Source: Caryophanales bacterium (lineage in GTDB: Bacteria > Bacillota > Bacilli > Exiguobacteriales > Exiguobacteriaceae). Taken from it: a stretch of 64,000 nucleotides of DNA. The notes beneath the pieces are model-generated. The model was not told the DNA's origin. It saw only the letters and a program-made list of their open reading frames with translations, and ran no database searches. Positions 39,998-49,153 of this stretch are shown here, in pieces; positions within the stretch are counted from its first letter, which is position 1; every line of letters starts with the position of its first letter. A program made the position numbers and the translations under genes. The DNA lies in assembly GCA_902363455.1 (NCBI GenBank), contig CABJAC010000002.1:1-64000 (forward strand), in the 5' to 3' direction.

Positions 39998-41712
39998 AAG
40001 AGTTGATGGGAATTTTTCGCTTGATGTTGCACCAAAAACGAGACATCGTCTTCTCGATTTTCTTCGGTGTTCTGGCTGGAGTCACAGCGGTCGGATTGTT
40101 TGCGGCAAGTGGATTTTTAATCTCGAAAGCAGCACTGTTGCCACCGATTCAGACACTGGCTGTCTTGATTGCCCTACAGAAACTGTCGAGCTTGACGCGA
40201 GCGGCGAGTCGTTATGCCGAACGCTATTATTCGCACCGGGCGACGTTTACGATTCTCAGTGATTTACGAACGACGTTTTATAAACGACTTGAACCGCTCG
40301 CACCAGGCATCTTTGCCAAGTACCGGAGCGGCGACTTGCTCGCACGAATCGTCGGCGACGTCGAAAGTCTGCAAAATACGTTTCTACGTGTTGTTTATCC
40401 ACCGATCATCTTAGTGCTCGTTTTTCTGTGTACGATCTTTTTCGTCAGCTTCTTTTCGCTCAGTGTTGCGCTTGTCCTCGTGATCGGTCTTCTGTTGACG
40501 GGATTCATCATTCCCGGCTGGTTTGCCTACCGGGAACAACGCTTTGCGCGGTCCGTTCGGGCACGGCGCGGGGAACTGTCGACGGAAGTGACGGAACTCT
40601 TCCAAGGATACCGGGACTTAAAGATTTACCAACAACTCGGAAACAAGGAAGCAGAACTGAATGCTGTCGCAGCGCGATACGTCGCGGAAGAAAAACGTAA
40701 CGGTCTGCACGCCGTCTCGAATCTTGCATGGAACACACTCGCCACCTTGATCATTTCCTGGATTGTCCTTGGTCTCGGTGCTTATCTGGTCGCTGACGGT
40801 CAGCTCGAAGGTGTTTTCCTGGCCTTACTCGTCATGACCTCGTTGACGGTGTTTGAAAATGCAGCCCCAATGGCGATTTTGCCGGGCTTCTTTGAAGACA
40901 GCCGCCACGCGGCGCGACGGCTCGATGATGTGGTCGAAGCGACGGTTGAACCGAACTATCGTCCGTTTGAGCTGACGCGGGCACCGGAACTCCGGGCCGA
41001 ACAGGTCACGTTTGCTTTTCCCGATCAGGAACGTCCGGTCTTACGAGACGTCAGCGTGACGTTTCCTGCCGGCAGCAAAACAGCAGTCGTCGGAGCGAGC
41101 GGCTCTGGGAAATCGACCTTACTGCAACTGTTGTTGCGCATGTATCCGGCAGACGGGATCCGGATTGAAGGAACGCCAGGTCAAGAGATTGATCCGGAAG
41201 CAGTATGGCGACAGTCGAATGTCGTCTTGCAACAAAACCATTTCTTTTATGGAACGATCCGCGACAATTTGAAGCTGGCCAGTAGCGAGGCAACGGATGA
41301 TCAGATGATTGAAGCACTGAATCAAGTGGGTCTTTCGTTGCTCGCTCTAGACGACCGGGTGCTCGAAAAAGGGGAAAACCTGTCCGGCGGTGAAAAACAA
41401 CGGCTGGCGATTGCCCGGATTTTCTTACGGCAAGCTCCGCTCTACCTGCTCGACGAACCGACCTCATCGGTCGATGCCTTGACGGAACAGACCATCTTAC
41501 AGCATTTGTTCGCACGTGCGGCGGATGCAACGCTGTTGCTGGTCAGTCACCGTCTCGCAGGACTCGAGGAGATGGACCAAATCGTTGTCATGGAGCAAGG
41601 TCAAGTCGTCGAAGTTGGCACGTATGCCGATTTGATGGCACGACAAGGTGCTTTTTATGCCTTAAAACAAGTTGAACAGTCAGTCTTTACACCGGATCAA
41701 CTGGTCCGCTGA
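39994..41712 (+). CDS. cydC: Thiol-reductant ABC exporter subunit CydC
   Basis: This is the second half of the CydDC exporter. The 572 residues hold six helices then the ATPase with Walker A GASGSGKST, signature NLSGGEKQRLAIAR and Walker B LYLLDEPTS. Early residues (GLFAASGFLISKAALLPPIQ) match CydC. It is coupled to cydD through the four-base ATGA overlap and followed by a strong terminator, so the operon is cydDC only. Confidence 0.9.
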   Translation: MKELMGIFRLMLHQKRDIVFSIFFGVLAGVTAVGLFAASGFLISKAALLPPIQTLAVLIALQKLSSLTRAASRYAERYYSHRATFTILSDLRTTFYKRLEPLAPGIFAKYRSGDLLARIVGDVESLQNTFLRVVYPPIILVLVFLCTIFFVSFFSLSVALVLVIGLLLTGFIIPGWFAYREQRFARSVRARRGELSTEVTELFQGYRDLKIYQQLGNKEAELNAVAARYVAEEKRNGLHAVSNLAWNTLATLIISWIVLGLGAYLVADGQLEGVFLALLVMTSLTVFENAAPMAILPGFFEDSRHAARRLDDVVEATVEPNYRPFELTRAPELRAEQVTFAFPDQERPVLRDVSVTFPAGSKTAVVGASGSGKSTLLQLLLRMYPADGIRIEGTPGQEIDPEAVWRQSNVVLQQNHFFYGTIRDNLKLASSEATDDQMIEALNQVGLSLLALDDRVLEKGENLSGGEKQRLAIARIFLRQAPLYLLDEPTSSVDALTEQTILQHLFARAADATLLLVSHRLAGLEEMDQIVVMEQGQVVEVGTYADLMARQGAFYALKQVEQSVFTPDQLVR

Positions 41713-41715
41713 ACC

Positions 41716-41761
41716 AAAAGCCACATCCTTCGCTTTGTCAGCGTGGGATGTGGCTTTTTTT
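41716..41761 (+). terminator. Terminator of cydDC
   Basis: A 13-pair stem AAAAGCCACATCC / GGATGTGGCTTTT with an inner hairpin is followed by a T run. Confidence 0.92.
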
Positions 41762-41781
41762 GTGGAATCATAGCTGGCTAT

Positions 41782-42273
41782 TTAAAAACGGAGTTTTGAT
41801 AACAGACGCTTTGATCCAACAGTCAGGCTGCTTAAGATGACAATCAGACAAACATACAAGAAAAAAGTATTGAGATTAAACACTTGAGCATTCATGAAGA
41901 TACTAAATGCGTCGGTGAGGGACTCGGCATACTCAAAATCATCCGTGTTCTCTACGACGATCCGGATCAGCTCTTCTTGATAAGCCTGGTACCGGATGAT
42001 TTGATACAACGAACCGCCGATGAGATACAGTCCGCTTAGCAGTGTCATAACCATCAGCCAAATCGGACGAAACGCAAGGTGCAGGAACAGACGTGCCATC
42101 GTAATCGTAGTAAATATAGCCAGTACCGGGAGAAGCGGAATCAACAGGAGAGCGGGATTGCCATTACCGGACGACTGATGCGGATAAGGTGTCATGACAT
42201 AACCAAAACAAAAGCAACCAGCTGCAAGCAACAGTAAACCAATCGAGAGGCGTGAAAAATAGCGAATCGGCAT
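41782..42273 (-). CDS. Membrane protein of unknown function
   Basis: This 163-residue protein has four predicted helices (near residues 8-26, 40-65, 75-95, 130-150) and a glycine/alanine-rich first helix (IGLLLLAAGCFCFGYVM). I recognise no family. ATG 42273 was chosen because CCAGGAGG lies just upstream; the longer frame upstream has no site. It is monocistronic and divergent from the alpha/beta-hydrolase gene. Confidence 0.72.
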   Translation of the reverse strand: MPIRYFSRLSIGLLLLAAGCFCFGYVMTPYPHQSSGNGNPALLLIPLLPVLAIFTTITMARLFLHLAFRPIWLMVMTLLSGLYLIGGSLYQIIRYQAYQEELIRIVVENTDDFEYAESLTDAFSIFMNAQVFNLNTFFLYVCLIVILSSLTVGSKRLLSKLRF

Positions 42274-42424
42274 GAGAACCTCCTGGAAAAGATGTAGTAG
42301 TTTTAGTGTACTCGATTGCCTGACGGGACAAGGACAAAAGCTCGGACGATAGGGAAATGGAATTTTAATGGACGATCCAAGCATCGGATGGTAAAGTAAG
42401 GAAAAATTTAAAGGGGGAGCATCA

Positions 42425-43075
42425 ATGGAAATTCGTCGCTGTCAGACACAATTGGGGGATCAAGCGATTGCCTATAATCATTATTATTCCGATTCGAACG
42501 AGGTCTGTTTTATGTTGTCCGGCGCAGGCTATGCTTATGACCATCCGTACTTTTACTTCAGTCGGATGATGTTACTAAAGCGGGGAGTCAATGTGATCGA
42601 GATTCAGTATGTCTCGGACGATTTGTTCAGTTTGCCGGACGAGCAGGGGGATGCGGAGATGAGTCGGCGGATTGAAGCGGTCATCGATGAGGTGTTACGG
42701 GCAAGAACGTATCAGACGATTCACTTCATTGCCAAATCTCTTGGTACGGTACCGCTTGTTTCGATGATGAACCGTGGATTGTTTCCGGAAGCCCTTGTCG
42801 TTCTGTTGACACCGTTACTGAAAGATCCGGCAATCGTCGAAGCAATTGCGAAAAGCCGGCATCGAGGATTACTAGTCATCGGGGATCAGGATCATCAGTA
42901 CAGTCCGGAAGCATTTGAACGTTGTCGCAGCTCGAACCTCGTACTAGAAAAAATAAAGGGGGCCAATCATTCCCTTGATCTCGATTTTGAGGTCGGTCCG
43001 TCCCTTCAAGTACTCGGACAGATCATACAACGGACGGAAGAAGTTTTGTTCCCCGTATCGGTTAAGGAAAACTGA
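42425..43075 (+). CDS. Alpha/beta-hydrolase-fold protein
   Basis: This 216-residue cytoplasmic protein has hydrolase-like order. It has a nucleophile elbow FIAKSLGTVPL (Ser in the G/A-x-S-x-G position), an acid in VIGDQDHQYSP and a histidine in IKGANHSLDL. Oxyanion-type residues are near VCFMLSGAGYAYD. It is smaller than typical esterases and the substrate is unknown. A strong AAAGGGGGAG site precedes the start. Confidence 0.8.
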   Translation: MEIRRCQTQLGDQAIAYNHYYSDSNEVCFMLSGAGYAYDHPYFYFSRMMLLKRGVNVIEIQYVSDDLFSLPDEQGDAEMSRRIEAVIDEVLRARTYQTIHFIAKSLGTVPLVSMMNRGLFPEALVVLLTPLLKDPAIVEAIAKSRHRGLLVIGDQDHQYSPEAFERCRSSNLVLEKIKGANHSLDLDFEVGPSLQVLGQIIQRTEEVLFPVSVKEN

Positions 43076-43121
43076 AAAAACCGACAGAAAACTCTTGGAA
43101 GAGAATTCTGTCGGTTTTTTT
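43075..43121. terminator. Bidirectional terminator
   Basis: Stem AAAACCGACAGAA / TTCTGTCGGTTTT with an inner CTCTT / AAGAG hairpin and flanking A/T runs ends the hydrolase gene and the convergent kyn operon. Confidence 0.9.
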
Positions 43122-43743
43122 AATACGGTCGCATCAACGCACGGACAGGACTGCCGTCACCGTCGACAATCGGAAGCGGAACGGCGTTTAGATGATAGTC
43201 ACCCGGTGTGATCGCATCGAGCACGAGCCCTTCCAGGATGTGGACACCGTGTGTTGCGAGGGCATGGTGGGCACTCATCTCTTTACTGTCAATCGCGTCA
43301 ACAGACGGCAAATCGAGTCCAATCAATTCGATGCCGAGTGCTCCGAGACGTTCGGCAAGACTCGGTGTCAGGACCGGAATTGTTTCCGGAAAAATCGATT
43401 TATCAACCCAGCCATCCGTTTTGATGATCAGTCGGCGGACATCGGTTAAATCAAACGCATCGAGGTCACTTGCGATAATTTCTGTTCGACCGGGCAGATA
43501 GATGACACGGGCATGGCCGATATAGAGGTCCGGATCAAGATCGATGACTTTTTGACCGGCATCGTCAAAGTGAAACGGTGCGTCGATGTGGGTGCCGGTA
43601 TGCAGACTCATCGTGACTTGACCGACGTTGACGGAACCGGTGTCGGCTTTACTCCAATTGATCGTGTAATTGAACTTCGTATCGCCCGGCCATGTCGTAA
43701 TCGACGAGGTTAACGGTTGTGAGACATCAATCCAACGGTTCAT
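43120..43743 (-). CDS. kynB: Kynurenine formamidase
   Basis: It hydrolyses N-formylkynurenine to kynurenine and formate, the second step of tryptophan breakdown. The 207-residue protein belongs to the metal-dependent cyclase-like family and has the metal motif HTGTHIDAP (His48, His52, Asp54). DVSQPLTSSITTWPGD at the start matches bacterial KynB. ATG 43743 was chosen from TGAGGAGGAATG. It is last of four genes transcribed leftward, 13 bases after kynA. Confidence 0.92.
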   Translation of the reverse strand: MNRWIDVSQPLTSSITTWPGDTKFNYTINWSKADTGSVNVGQVTMSLHTGTHIDAPFHFDDAGQKVIDLDPDLYIGHARVIYLPGRTEIIASDLDAFDLTDVRRLIIKTDGWVDKSIFPETIPVLTPSLAERLGALGIELIGLDLPSVDAIDSKEMSAHHALATHGVHILEGLVLDAITPGDYHLNAVPLPIVDGDGSPVRALMRPY

Positions 43744-43756
43744 TTCACATTCCTCC

Positions 43757-44596
43757 TCAAAGTTTTGTCCGGACTGACCAGAGTTCCGGGAAGAACCGGT
43801 GGTCGAGCACCCGGCGCAGATAACTGACACCGGATGAACCGCCTGTGCCCGGTTTTTGACCGATGATTCGTTCGACGGTGCTCATGTGGTTAAAGCGCCA
43901 CATTTGTTGCTGGCTGCCGATATCGAGTAACTTTTCACCGAGTTCATATAAATCCCAGTACTGTTCGACGTCTTGATAGACGATGGCCCAGGCCGCTTCA
44001 ACACTCGCGTCAGCTTCCCAGTCTTGCGTGACATCCCGGTTGAGGATGGCCGCATCAATCGGCAAGCCGCGTCGTTTCATCGCCCGCACGGTCTCGTCAT
44101 AGATGCTTGGTGTCTTCAAGTCTGCCGTCAATTGAGCGAACAGCGCCGTTTCGTGCTCATAGACCCGAAGCATCTGTGCATTTTTAAATCCAAGGGCAAA
44201 CTCGATTTGCCGGTTTTGGTACGACTGGAATCCCGACGAATGTCCGAGTGAGTCCCGGAATTCGAGATATTCAGCCGGTGTCAGCGTCGAGAGGACACTC
44301 CACGACTGGATCAACTGTTGTTGAATTTTTGAGACACGGGCGAGCATCTTGAACGACCGCTCGAGCTGATCGTTGGCAATCGCTTTAGTGGCAGCCGTCA
44401 TCTCATGCAAAATCAACTTCATCCAGAGCTCACTTGTCTGATGGATGACGATGAACAGCATCTCATCATGGTGGTCCGATAAGCGTTGCTGGCTCGTCAA
44501 GAGTGAGTCGAGCTGTAAATAATCCCCGTAAGACATGTCTTTTTTGAAGTCGGTTTGAATCGTTTCTTCGATTTGCGTCGCATCCGTCTGTTTCAT
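43757..44596 (-). CDS. kynA: Tryptophan 2,3-dioxygenase
   Basis: This haem enzyme oxidises L-tryptophan to N-formylkynurenine. The 279 residues are almost all helical, with family signatures [26 protein letters not shown] and the late [12 protein letters not shown] loop that closes over substrate. Length matches bacterial tetrameric enzymes. AAGGGG lies before the ATG. It sits between the permease and kynB in the catabolic operon. Confidence 0.95.
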   Translation of the reverse strand: MKQTDATQIEETIQTDFKKDMSYGDYLQLDSLLTSQQRLSDHHDEMLFIVIHQTSELWMKLILHEMTAATKAIANDQLERSFKMLARVSKIQQQLIQSWSVLSTLTPAEYLEFRDSLGHSSGFQSYQNRQIEFALGFKNAQMLRVYEHETALFAQLTADLKTPSIYDETVRAMKRRGLPIDAAILNRDVTQDWEADASVEAAWAIVYQDVEQYWDLYELGEKLLDIGSQQQMWRFNHMSTVERIIGQKPGTGGSSGVSYLRRVLDHRFFPELWSVRTKL

Positions 44597-44616
44597 TCCA
44601 ATCGATCCCCTTTACA

Positions 44617-45999
44617 TCAAAGTGATTGTGAACGGTCTGTCTGATCCGCTTGCGGCGGATTGTTGCGTTTCCAAAATACATAGGCAATCGTCAAGAACAG
44701 TAACCATGGAACTCCGAATTTCAAGACGATTTGGAAATCCGTGAACCAGGTCGTGATGACGAGGGCAAACAGCAGGATGGCCCCGAGTGCCGTCAAATAC
44801 GGATAGCCCATCATACGGACCGGCAGTTTCCGTCCACCATCCCGTTCCCAGGCTTTCCGGAAATAGAGGTGGGAGATGAAAATCATGAACCAGGTGAAGA
44901 TTGCCCCGAACATTGAAATTCCCATCATGAACGGATAAGACACGCTCGACTGGCTGCTGATGACAGCGGCGAGGAAAATCCCCAGTGTCGAGACGGCAAG
45001 TGCAAACAAGGGAACACCTTTCGTATTCAATCGGCTGAAAATTCGCGGTGCGTACGTTGCTTTCGACAACGAGTACATCATGCGTGTCGACGCATACAAC
45101 TGACTGTTCATCGCGGACAAGGCAGCCGTCAGGATGATGAAGTTCATGATGCCGGCAGCTCCGGGAATCGATAACATCTCCATCACTTTGACGAACGGGC
45201 TTTGGTCAACGCCGCCCGCCTGTTGCCACGGCACGATCATCAGCATCAAGGCAATCGTGATGACATAAAACGTCGATAAGCGGAAGACGGTGGCCTTCAG
45301 CGCTTTTGGGACCGCGACGTCCGGATCTTTCGCTTCGCCGGCCGTGACGGCAATCAGTTCCGTTCCGAGAAAACTAAACAACGAGATGAAGACGGCAATC
45401 CAGAGACCGGAAAAACCAAACGGCAGGAATCCGCCGTCGTTCGTGAAGTTTTGTGGTCCGATGTCCGGTGAGTTGCTGCCGAAGACCAGATAGGCGCCGA
45501 GAATCATGAACATTAAAATCGCACTGATCTTAATGACGGAGAACCAGTATTCAAACGTCGCAAACGTATTGACGGTCGTGGCGTTGATATAAATCAAGGC
45601 TACCGCAAAGACTAAAATCCAGACGTACCCGGGAACATCCGGGAACCAGTATTTCATATAGATGGCGATCGCACTGACTTCAACGCCGATCGCTAGGACG
45701 TTTGCCACCCAGTAGGAGTAGCGGACAAGAAATCCGGCATACGGACTGATGTATTGTTCAGCAATCGTTCCGAATGAGCCGGAGGTCGGATGGGCGACGG
45801 TCATTTCTGCGAGGCAACCCATCAACAGCAGGACGATGAAGGCGCCGATCGCATAACTGACGAGGACGCTTGGTCCGGCGAGACTGATGGCGAGACCGCT
45901 TCCGAGAAAGAGTCCTGTTCCAATGGCACAACCCATCGCAATCATCGTCAGTTGGCGTGTTTTTAAGTCACGCCGTAGTTCAGTAGGGTGTTCTTTCAT
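44617..45999 (-). CDS. Amino acid permease (APC family), probable tryptophan/kynurenine transporter
   Basis: This 460-residue permease has twelve helices. The start LKTRQLTMIAMGCAIGTGLFLGSG and the consensus amphipathic region near residue 105 are typical of the amino acid transporter branch related to AroP/CycA. Its place inside the kyn operon, between kynU and kynA, suggests import of aromatic amino acid substrate, possibly tryptophan, by inference. The ribosome site AAGGAGG overlaps the end of kynU. Confidence 0.88.
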   Translation of the reverse strand: MKEHPTELRRDLKTRQLTMIAMGCAIGTGLFLGSGLAISLAGPSVLVSYAIGAFIVLLLMGCLAEMTVAHPTSGSFGTIAEQYISPYAGFLVRYSYWVANVLAIGVEVSAIAIYMKYWFPDVPGYVWILVFAVALIYINATTVNTFATFEYWFSVIKISAILMFMILGAYLVFGSNSPDIGPQNFTNDGGFLPFGFSGLWIAVFISLFSFLGTELIAVTAGEAKDPDVAVPKALKATVFRLSTFYVITIALMLMIVPWQQAGGVDQSPFVKVMEMLSIPGAAGIMNFIILTAALSAMNSQLYASTRMMYSLSKATYAPRIFSRLNTKGVPLFALAVSTLGIFLAAVISSQSSVSYPFMMGISMFGAIFTWFMIFISHLYFRKAWERDGGRKLPVRMMGYPYLTALGAILLFALVITTWFTDFQIVLKFGVPWLLFLTIAYVFWKRNNPPQADQTDRSQSL

Positions 46000-46008
46000 A
46001 ATTCCTCC

Positions 46009-47286
46009 TTACGCGACGACTTCGCGTTCGTTCTTGAATTGTTCATATTGTTTTTCGTCCATGATCGTTTTCAAAATCGAGACGACCTCATAGACATCTT
46101 CAAACTTATTATACAAGGCAACAGGGGCGAGGCGGACAATATTCGGTGCCCGGAAATCAGGAATGACGTGATGTGCCTTCAATGCTTTACAGATCCGTGC
46201 CGCTTCCGGATGTTCGAGACTCAAGTGAGCACCACGCCGTTTGTCGTCACGCGGATTCCCGATCACAAATCCATACGGCGTCAATTCCTGATCGACGAGC
46301 GTCATCATGTAGTCCGTCAGTGCGAGTGACTTTGTCCGGACCGCTTCAATCCCGACTTCTGCAAACAGCTCGAGTGCACCGATTTGCGGGGCAAGGCTCA
46401 AGACGTGCGGCGTTCCGATCTGGAAGGCACCGGCGTTTTCGGCGGGAGTCATCGTATGATCCATATCAAACTGTTTATCTTTACGGGAGCCGAACCAGCC
46501 GGTCAGACCCGGCAACGTGCCGAAATGGCGTTCATGGACAAACAGTCCGCCGACCGTTCCCGGACCGCCGTTTAAGTGTTTGTAGTTGCACCAGTAGGCA
46601 AAGTCGACGCCCCAGTCATGAAAGGCATGCGGAATCGCACCGACGGAATGACAGCCGTCAAAGCCGATCAAGATACCGCGGGCATGCGCTTCCCGTGTCA
46701 AACGTTCCATATCTAAAATCTGACCACTCCGGTACAGGACGGTCGGTAAGACGATCAACGCAATCTCCTCCGTCATCGCGGCAATGATATCCGCTTCGTC
46801 GAGAAATCGTCCGTCACGACTCTCGACTTGGACGAGATGTTCTGCCGGATCGAGTCCGCGCAACCGCAACTGGCTTTGGAGCGCATAAATATCAGACGGG
46901 AATGTTAAGCTGTCAGCTAAAATCTTTGTCCGTTGTCCGGACGGGGCAAAAAACGTTGCCACGAGTTGATGCAGATTGACCGTCGTCGAACCGGTCACCA
47001 TGACTTCATCGGCGCTTCCGCCGACGAGCGGTGCGTTTAAGGCGGACAGTTTTTCCGACAGTTCAAACCATGGATGGCGACCTTTCATCCAACCGTCAAT
47101 CCCAAGTTCCCGCCAATCGGCGAGCGATTCCAGCAACGTCGCTTCCGCACGTTTGGACAACAATCCAAGTGAATTGCCGTCCATGTAAATCGAACCTTCC
47201 TGCAGATAAAATTCGTTCCGATAAGGGGCCAGTCGATCCTGTTCGTCTCGTTCGATTGCTTCTTCACGCTTAGCGGTCAATGCCAT
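46009..47286 (-). CDS. kynU: Kynureninase
   Basis: This pyridoxal-phosphate enzyme cleaves kynurenine to anthranilate and alanine. The 425 residues have [17 protein letters not shown] at the start, the substrate loop [15 protein letters not shown] and the PLP lysine in [12 protein letters not shown] (near residue 228). [10 protein letters not shown] carries other cofactor contacts. It is first of the operon kynU-permease-kynA-kynB. AAGGAGG is seven bases before the ATG. The operon ends at anthranilate; no gene for its further breakdown is here, so anthranilate may be recycled or excreted. Confidence 0.94.
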   Translation of the reverse strand: MALTAKREEAIERDEQDRLAPYRNEFYLQEGSIYMDGNSLGLLSKRAEATLLESLADWRELGIDGWMKGRHPWFELSEKLSALNAPLVGGSADEVMVTGSTTVNLHQLVATFFAPSGQRTKILADSLTFPSDIYALQSQLRLRGLDPAEHLVQVESRDGRFLDEADIIAAMTEEIALIVLPTVLYRSGQILDMERLTREAHARGILIGFDGCHSVGAIPHAFHDWGVDFAYWCNYKHLNGGPGTVGGLFVHERHFGTLPGLTGWFGSRKDKQFDMDHTMTPAENAGAFQIGTPHVLSLAPQIGALELFAEVGIEAVRTKSLALTDYMMTLVDQELTPYGFVIGNPRDDKRRGAHLSLEHPEAARICKALKAHHVIPDFRAPNIVRLAPVALYNKFEDVYEVVSILKTIMDEKQYEQFKNEREVVA

Positions 47287-47343
47287 GTCCGTTCCTCCTT
47301 AAAATGAATCAGTAATCAATTTTGACAAAAGCGTAGCAAACAA

Positions 47344-47360
47344 ATTGACATTGTGTCAAT
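47344..47360. promoter_or_regulatory. Palindrome in the kynU/TetR divergent promoter region
   Basis: ATTGACA-TTG-TGTCAAT has seven-base perfect arms. Each arm contains TTGACA, a consensus -35. One faces kynU (followed after 18 bases by TACGCT on the minus strand) and one faces the regulator gene. A TetR dimer here would block both. Confidence 0.7.
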
Positions 47361-47397
47361 ATTATCGGATAGAGAAGCAGGAGAGGTGGGGAAAATC

Positions 47398-48021
47398 ATG
47401 AACTCAGACGACATGAAAATCGATAAACGGCATCTTCGGACGATCCGGACGCGGGAAAAACTGTTGGTGGCAGCCCGGGAAGTTTTTCTTGAAAACGACT
47501 TTCAAACGACGACGATTTCACAAATCATTAAGCGGGCCGGAGTAGGCTACGGAACGGCCTACGTTCACTTTGAAGGGAAGGATGAACTGCTGATCGTTTT
47601 GATTGAAACCGTGATGGATCAGTTCCATCAGGTCGCAGAACAGCCGTTTGAGCCCCGAACCGCCGAGGAAGCACGGGAGCAAATCGAACAGCAGGCGACG
47701 GCTTTCTTACGGCTTGCCGAACAAGAACGCGAGCTGCTCCGGATTGTCGAACAGGCAATCGGCGTATCGTATGCGATCCGGACCAAGTGGAAACAAATCC
47801 GCGAACGCTTTATTGAACGGATTAGTCGGGACATCCGTTATGCGCAAGCCACAGGACTCGCCCGTTCGGACCTCAATCCGACACTCGTTGCACGCGGGTG
47901 GTTTTTTGCGAACGAAATGTATCTGTTTGAAGTCATCCGGGAAGAGACGACAGCGACGATTGACGAGATTGCGAAAACCTTGACGGCTGTTTATACGACC
48001 GGACTGTATCCACACGATTAA
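47398..48021 (+). CDS. TetR/AcrR-family regulator, probable repressor of the kyn operon
   Basis: This 207-residue regulator has an N-terminal helix-turn-helix (TTISQIIKRAGVGYGTAYVHF near residues 42-62) and a ligand domain of unknown specificity. ATG 47398 follows GAGAGGTGGGG; earlier in-frame codons have no site. It is divergent from kynU, and a perfect palindrome lies over both -35 elements. The expected ligand is tryptophan or kynurenine, by analogy with other catabolic operons. This differs from the Lrp/AsnC-type KynR known in Pseudomonas. Confidence 0.85.
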   Translation: MNSDDMKIDKRHLRTIRTREKLLVAAREVFLENDFQTTTISQIIKRAGVGYGTAYVHFEGKDELLIVLIETVMDQFHQVAEQPFEPRTAEEAREQIEQQATAFLRLAEQERELLRIVEQAIGVSYAIRTKWKQIRERFIERISRDIRYAQATGLARSDLNPTLVARGWFFANEMYLFEVIREETTATIDEIAKTLTAVYTTGLYPHD

Positions 48022-48066
48022 AGCCGGCCGTTCCCGGGAATCCCTTAAGGAAAGGGAGCGATGCGC

Positions 48067-48519
48067 ATGGCATTTGATTACGATTTGGATTTTGAGACGA
48101 CGGATTTTCGGAAAGAACCGGAAAAGTATCGGGTCGGACGGGGGGAGCAGGGTGTCCTGCTCGTTGAACCCTATAAAGGAGAAATTTTGCCGCACTGGCG
48201 ATTTAAGACGCCGGAGATTGCGAAGGAATCTTCTGAAAAAATCTATCAGATGTATCTCGATTATAAAGCAGCCGGAGACTTCGTCGGAATGGACATGGCG
48301 CGGAAGTTCATTCAGATGGGACATACACGGGCACGCCGGTACACGAATTACAAAGGCGGACGCAAATATAAAAACAAAGCGACCGGTGAATTAAACGAGC
48401 GGGAAATCGATCCCGAAAAAGCGAAGTCAGCTGAGATTTTTCAAGAAAAGTGGGATTTGATTCGGGCGGATGAAGAATATTTAGCGTTAAAAAAAGCCCA
48501 TCAAAAACAATACGGATAA
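48067..48519 (+). CDS. DUF4385 family protein
   Basis: This 150-residue soluble protein is rich in charged and aromatic residues. The family pattern is seen as FDYDLDFETTDFRKEPEKYRVGRGEQGVLL and ARRYTNYKGGRKY. The function of DUF4385 is unknown. ATG 48067 gives eight bases to AAGGGAG; ATG 48061, two codons earlier, is too close. It is 45 bases after the TetR gene and may be co-transcribed with it. Confidence 0.8.
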   Translation: MAFDYDLDFETTDFRKEPEKYRVGRGEQGVLLVEPYKGEILPHWRFKTPEIAKESSEKIYQMYLDYKAAGDFVGMDMARKFIQMGHTRARRYTNYKGGRKYKNKATGELNEREIDPEKAKSAEIFQEKWDLIRADEEYLALKKAHQKQYG

Positions 48520-48555
48520 ACGAACGGTCAGGGGTTCTTCAGGTGAAGGAATGGA

Positions 48556-49098
48556 GTGAAGACGGTGCGAAACGGATCAAAAATCATATTGGCAATCGTG
48601 GTTGTCTGTGTATTGGCGTTGAGTTGGTGGCTCGTGTCGCCATTGTTCTTGAATCAAGCCGTGGACGAAGAGTTGCCGCCGAGTTCTTCGACGGTAAAAC
48701 AGGAAGAGGAGACACCAGCATCCGAGGCGGACAAGTCGGAACCTACAACACCGGCTCCCGAAGAAGCACCGGCTGACTTCTCCGGAACGTTCGTGGACGG
48801 TGAAAAAAATTATCAAACGTCCGGAAACGTTAAAACAGTACCGGCAGACGATGCGTTATATCTGCGATTTGAAGATTTTCAAACGACGAACGGACCGGAC
48901 TTGTTTGTTTACTTGGTCGAGCCAGGTAAGGAGACAGCAGACGGGATCCGGCTCGGGGCGCTAAAAGGGAATCAAGGAGACCAAAACTACGTCCTGCCGA
49001 AAGACGTGGATTTGAAGAAATACAGTCGTGTCGTCATCTGGTGTCGCGCCTTTGATGCCGATTTTGGCACGGGGGATTTAAAAGCAACAGGTAAATAA
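48556..49098 (+). CDS. DM13-domain protein, membrane-anchored
   Basis: This 180-residue exported protein has an N-terminal helix (IILAIVVVCVLALSWWLVSPLF) that anchors it, followed by a ~45-residue acidic/proline linker. The C-terminal DM13 domain (about 75-178) has the pattern GPDLFVYLV, QNYVLPKDVDL and VVIWCRAFDADFGTG, with the conserved cysteine. DM13 domains are proposed to act in redox or adhesion at surfaces. It starts with GTG after GAAGGA. A strong terminator follows. Confidence 0.82.
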   Translation: MKTVRNGSKIILAIVVVCVLALSWWLVSPLFLNQAVDEELPPSSSTVKQEEETPASEADKSEPTTPAPEEAPADFSGTFVDGEKNYQTSGNVKTVPADDALYLRFEDFQTTNGPDLFVYLVEPGKETADGIRLGALKGNQGDQNYVLPKDVDLKKYSRVVIWCRAFDADFGTGDLKATGK

Positions 49099-49146
49099 AA
49101 AAGCAACTTGCTTCCGTATGTGCTACTGGAAGCAAGTTGCTTTTTG
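49097..49146. terminator. Bidirectional terminator
   Basis: A 13-pair stem GCAACTTGCTTCC / GGAAGCAAGTTGC flanked by A and T runs ends the DM13 gene and the convergent MFS gene. Confidence 0.92.
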
Positions 49147-49153
49147 TCTGGTA

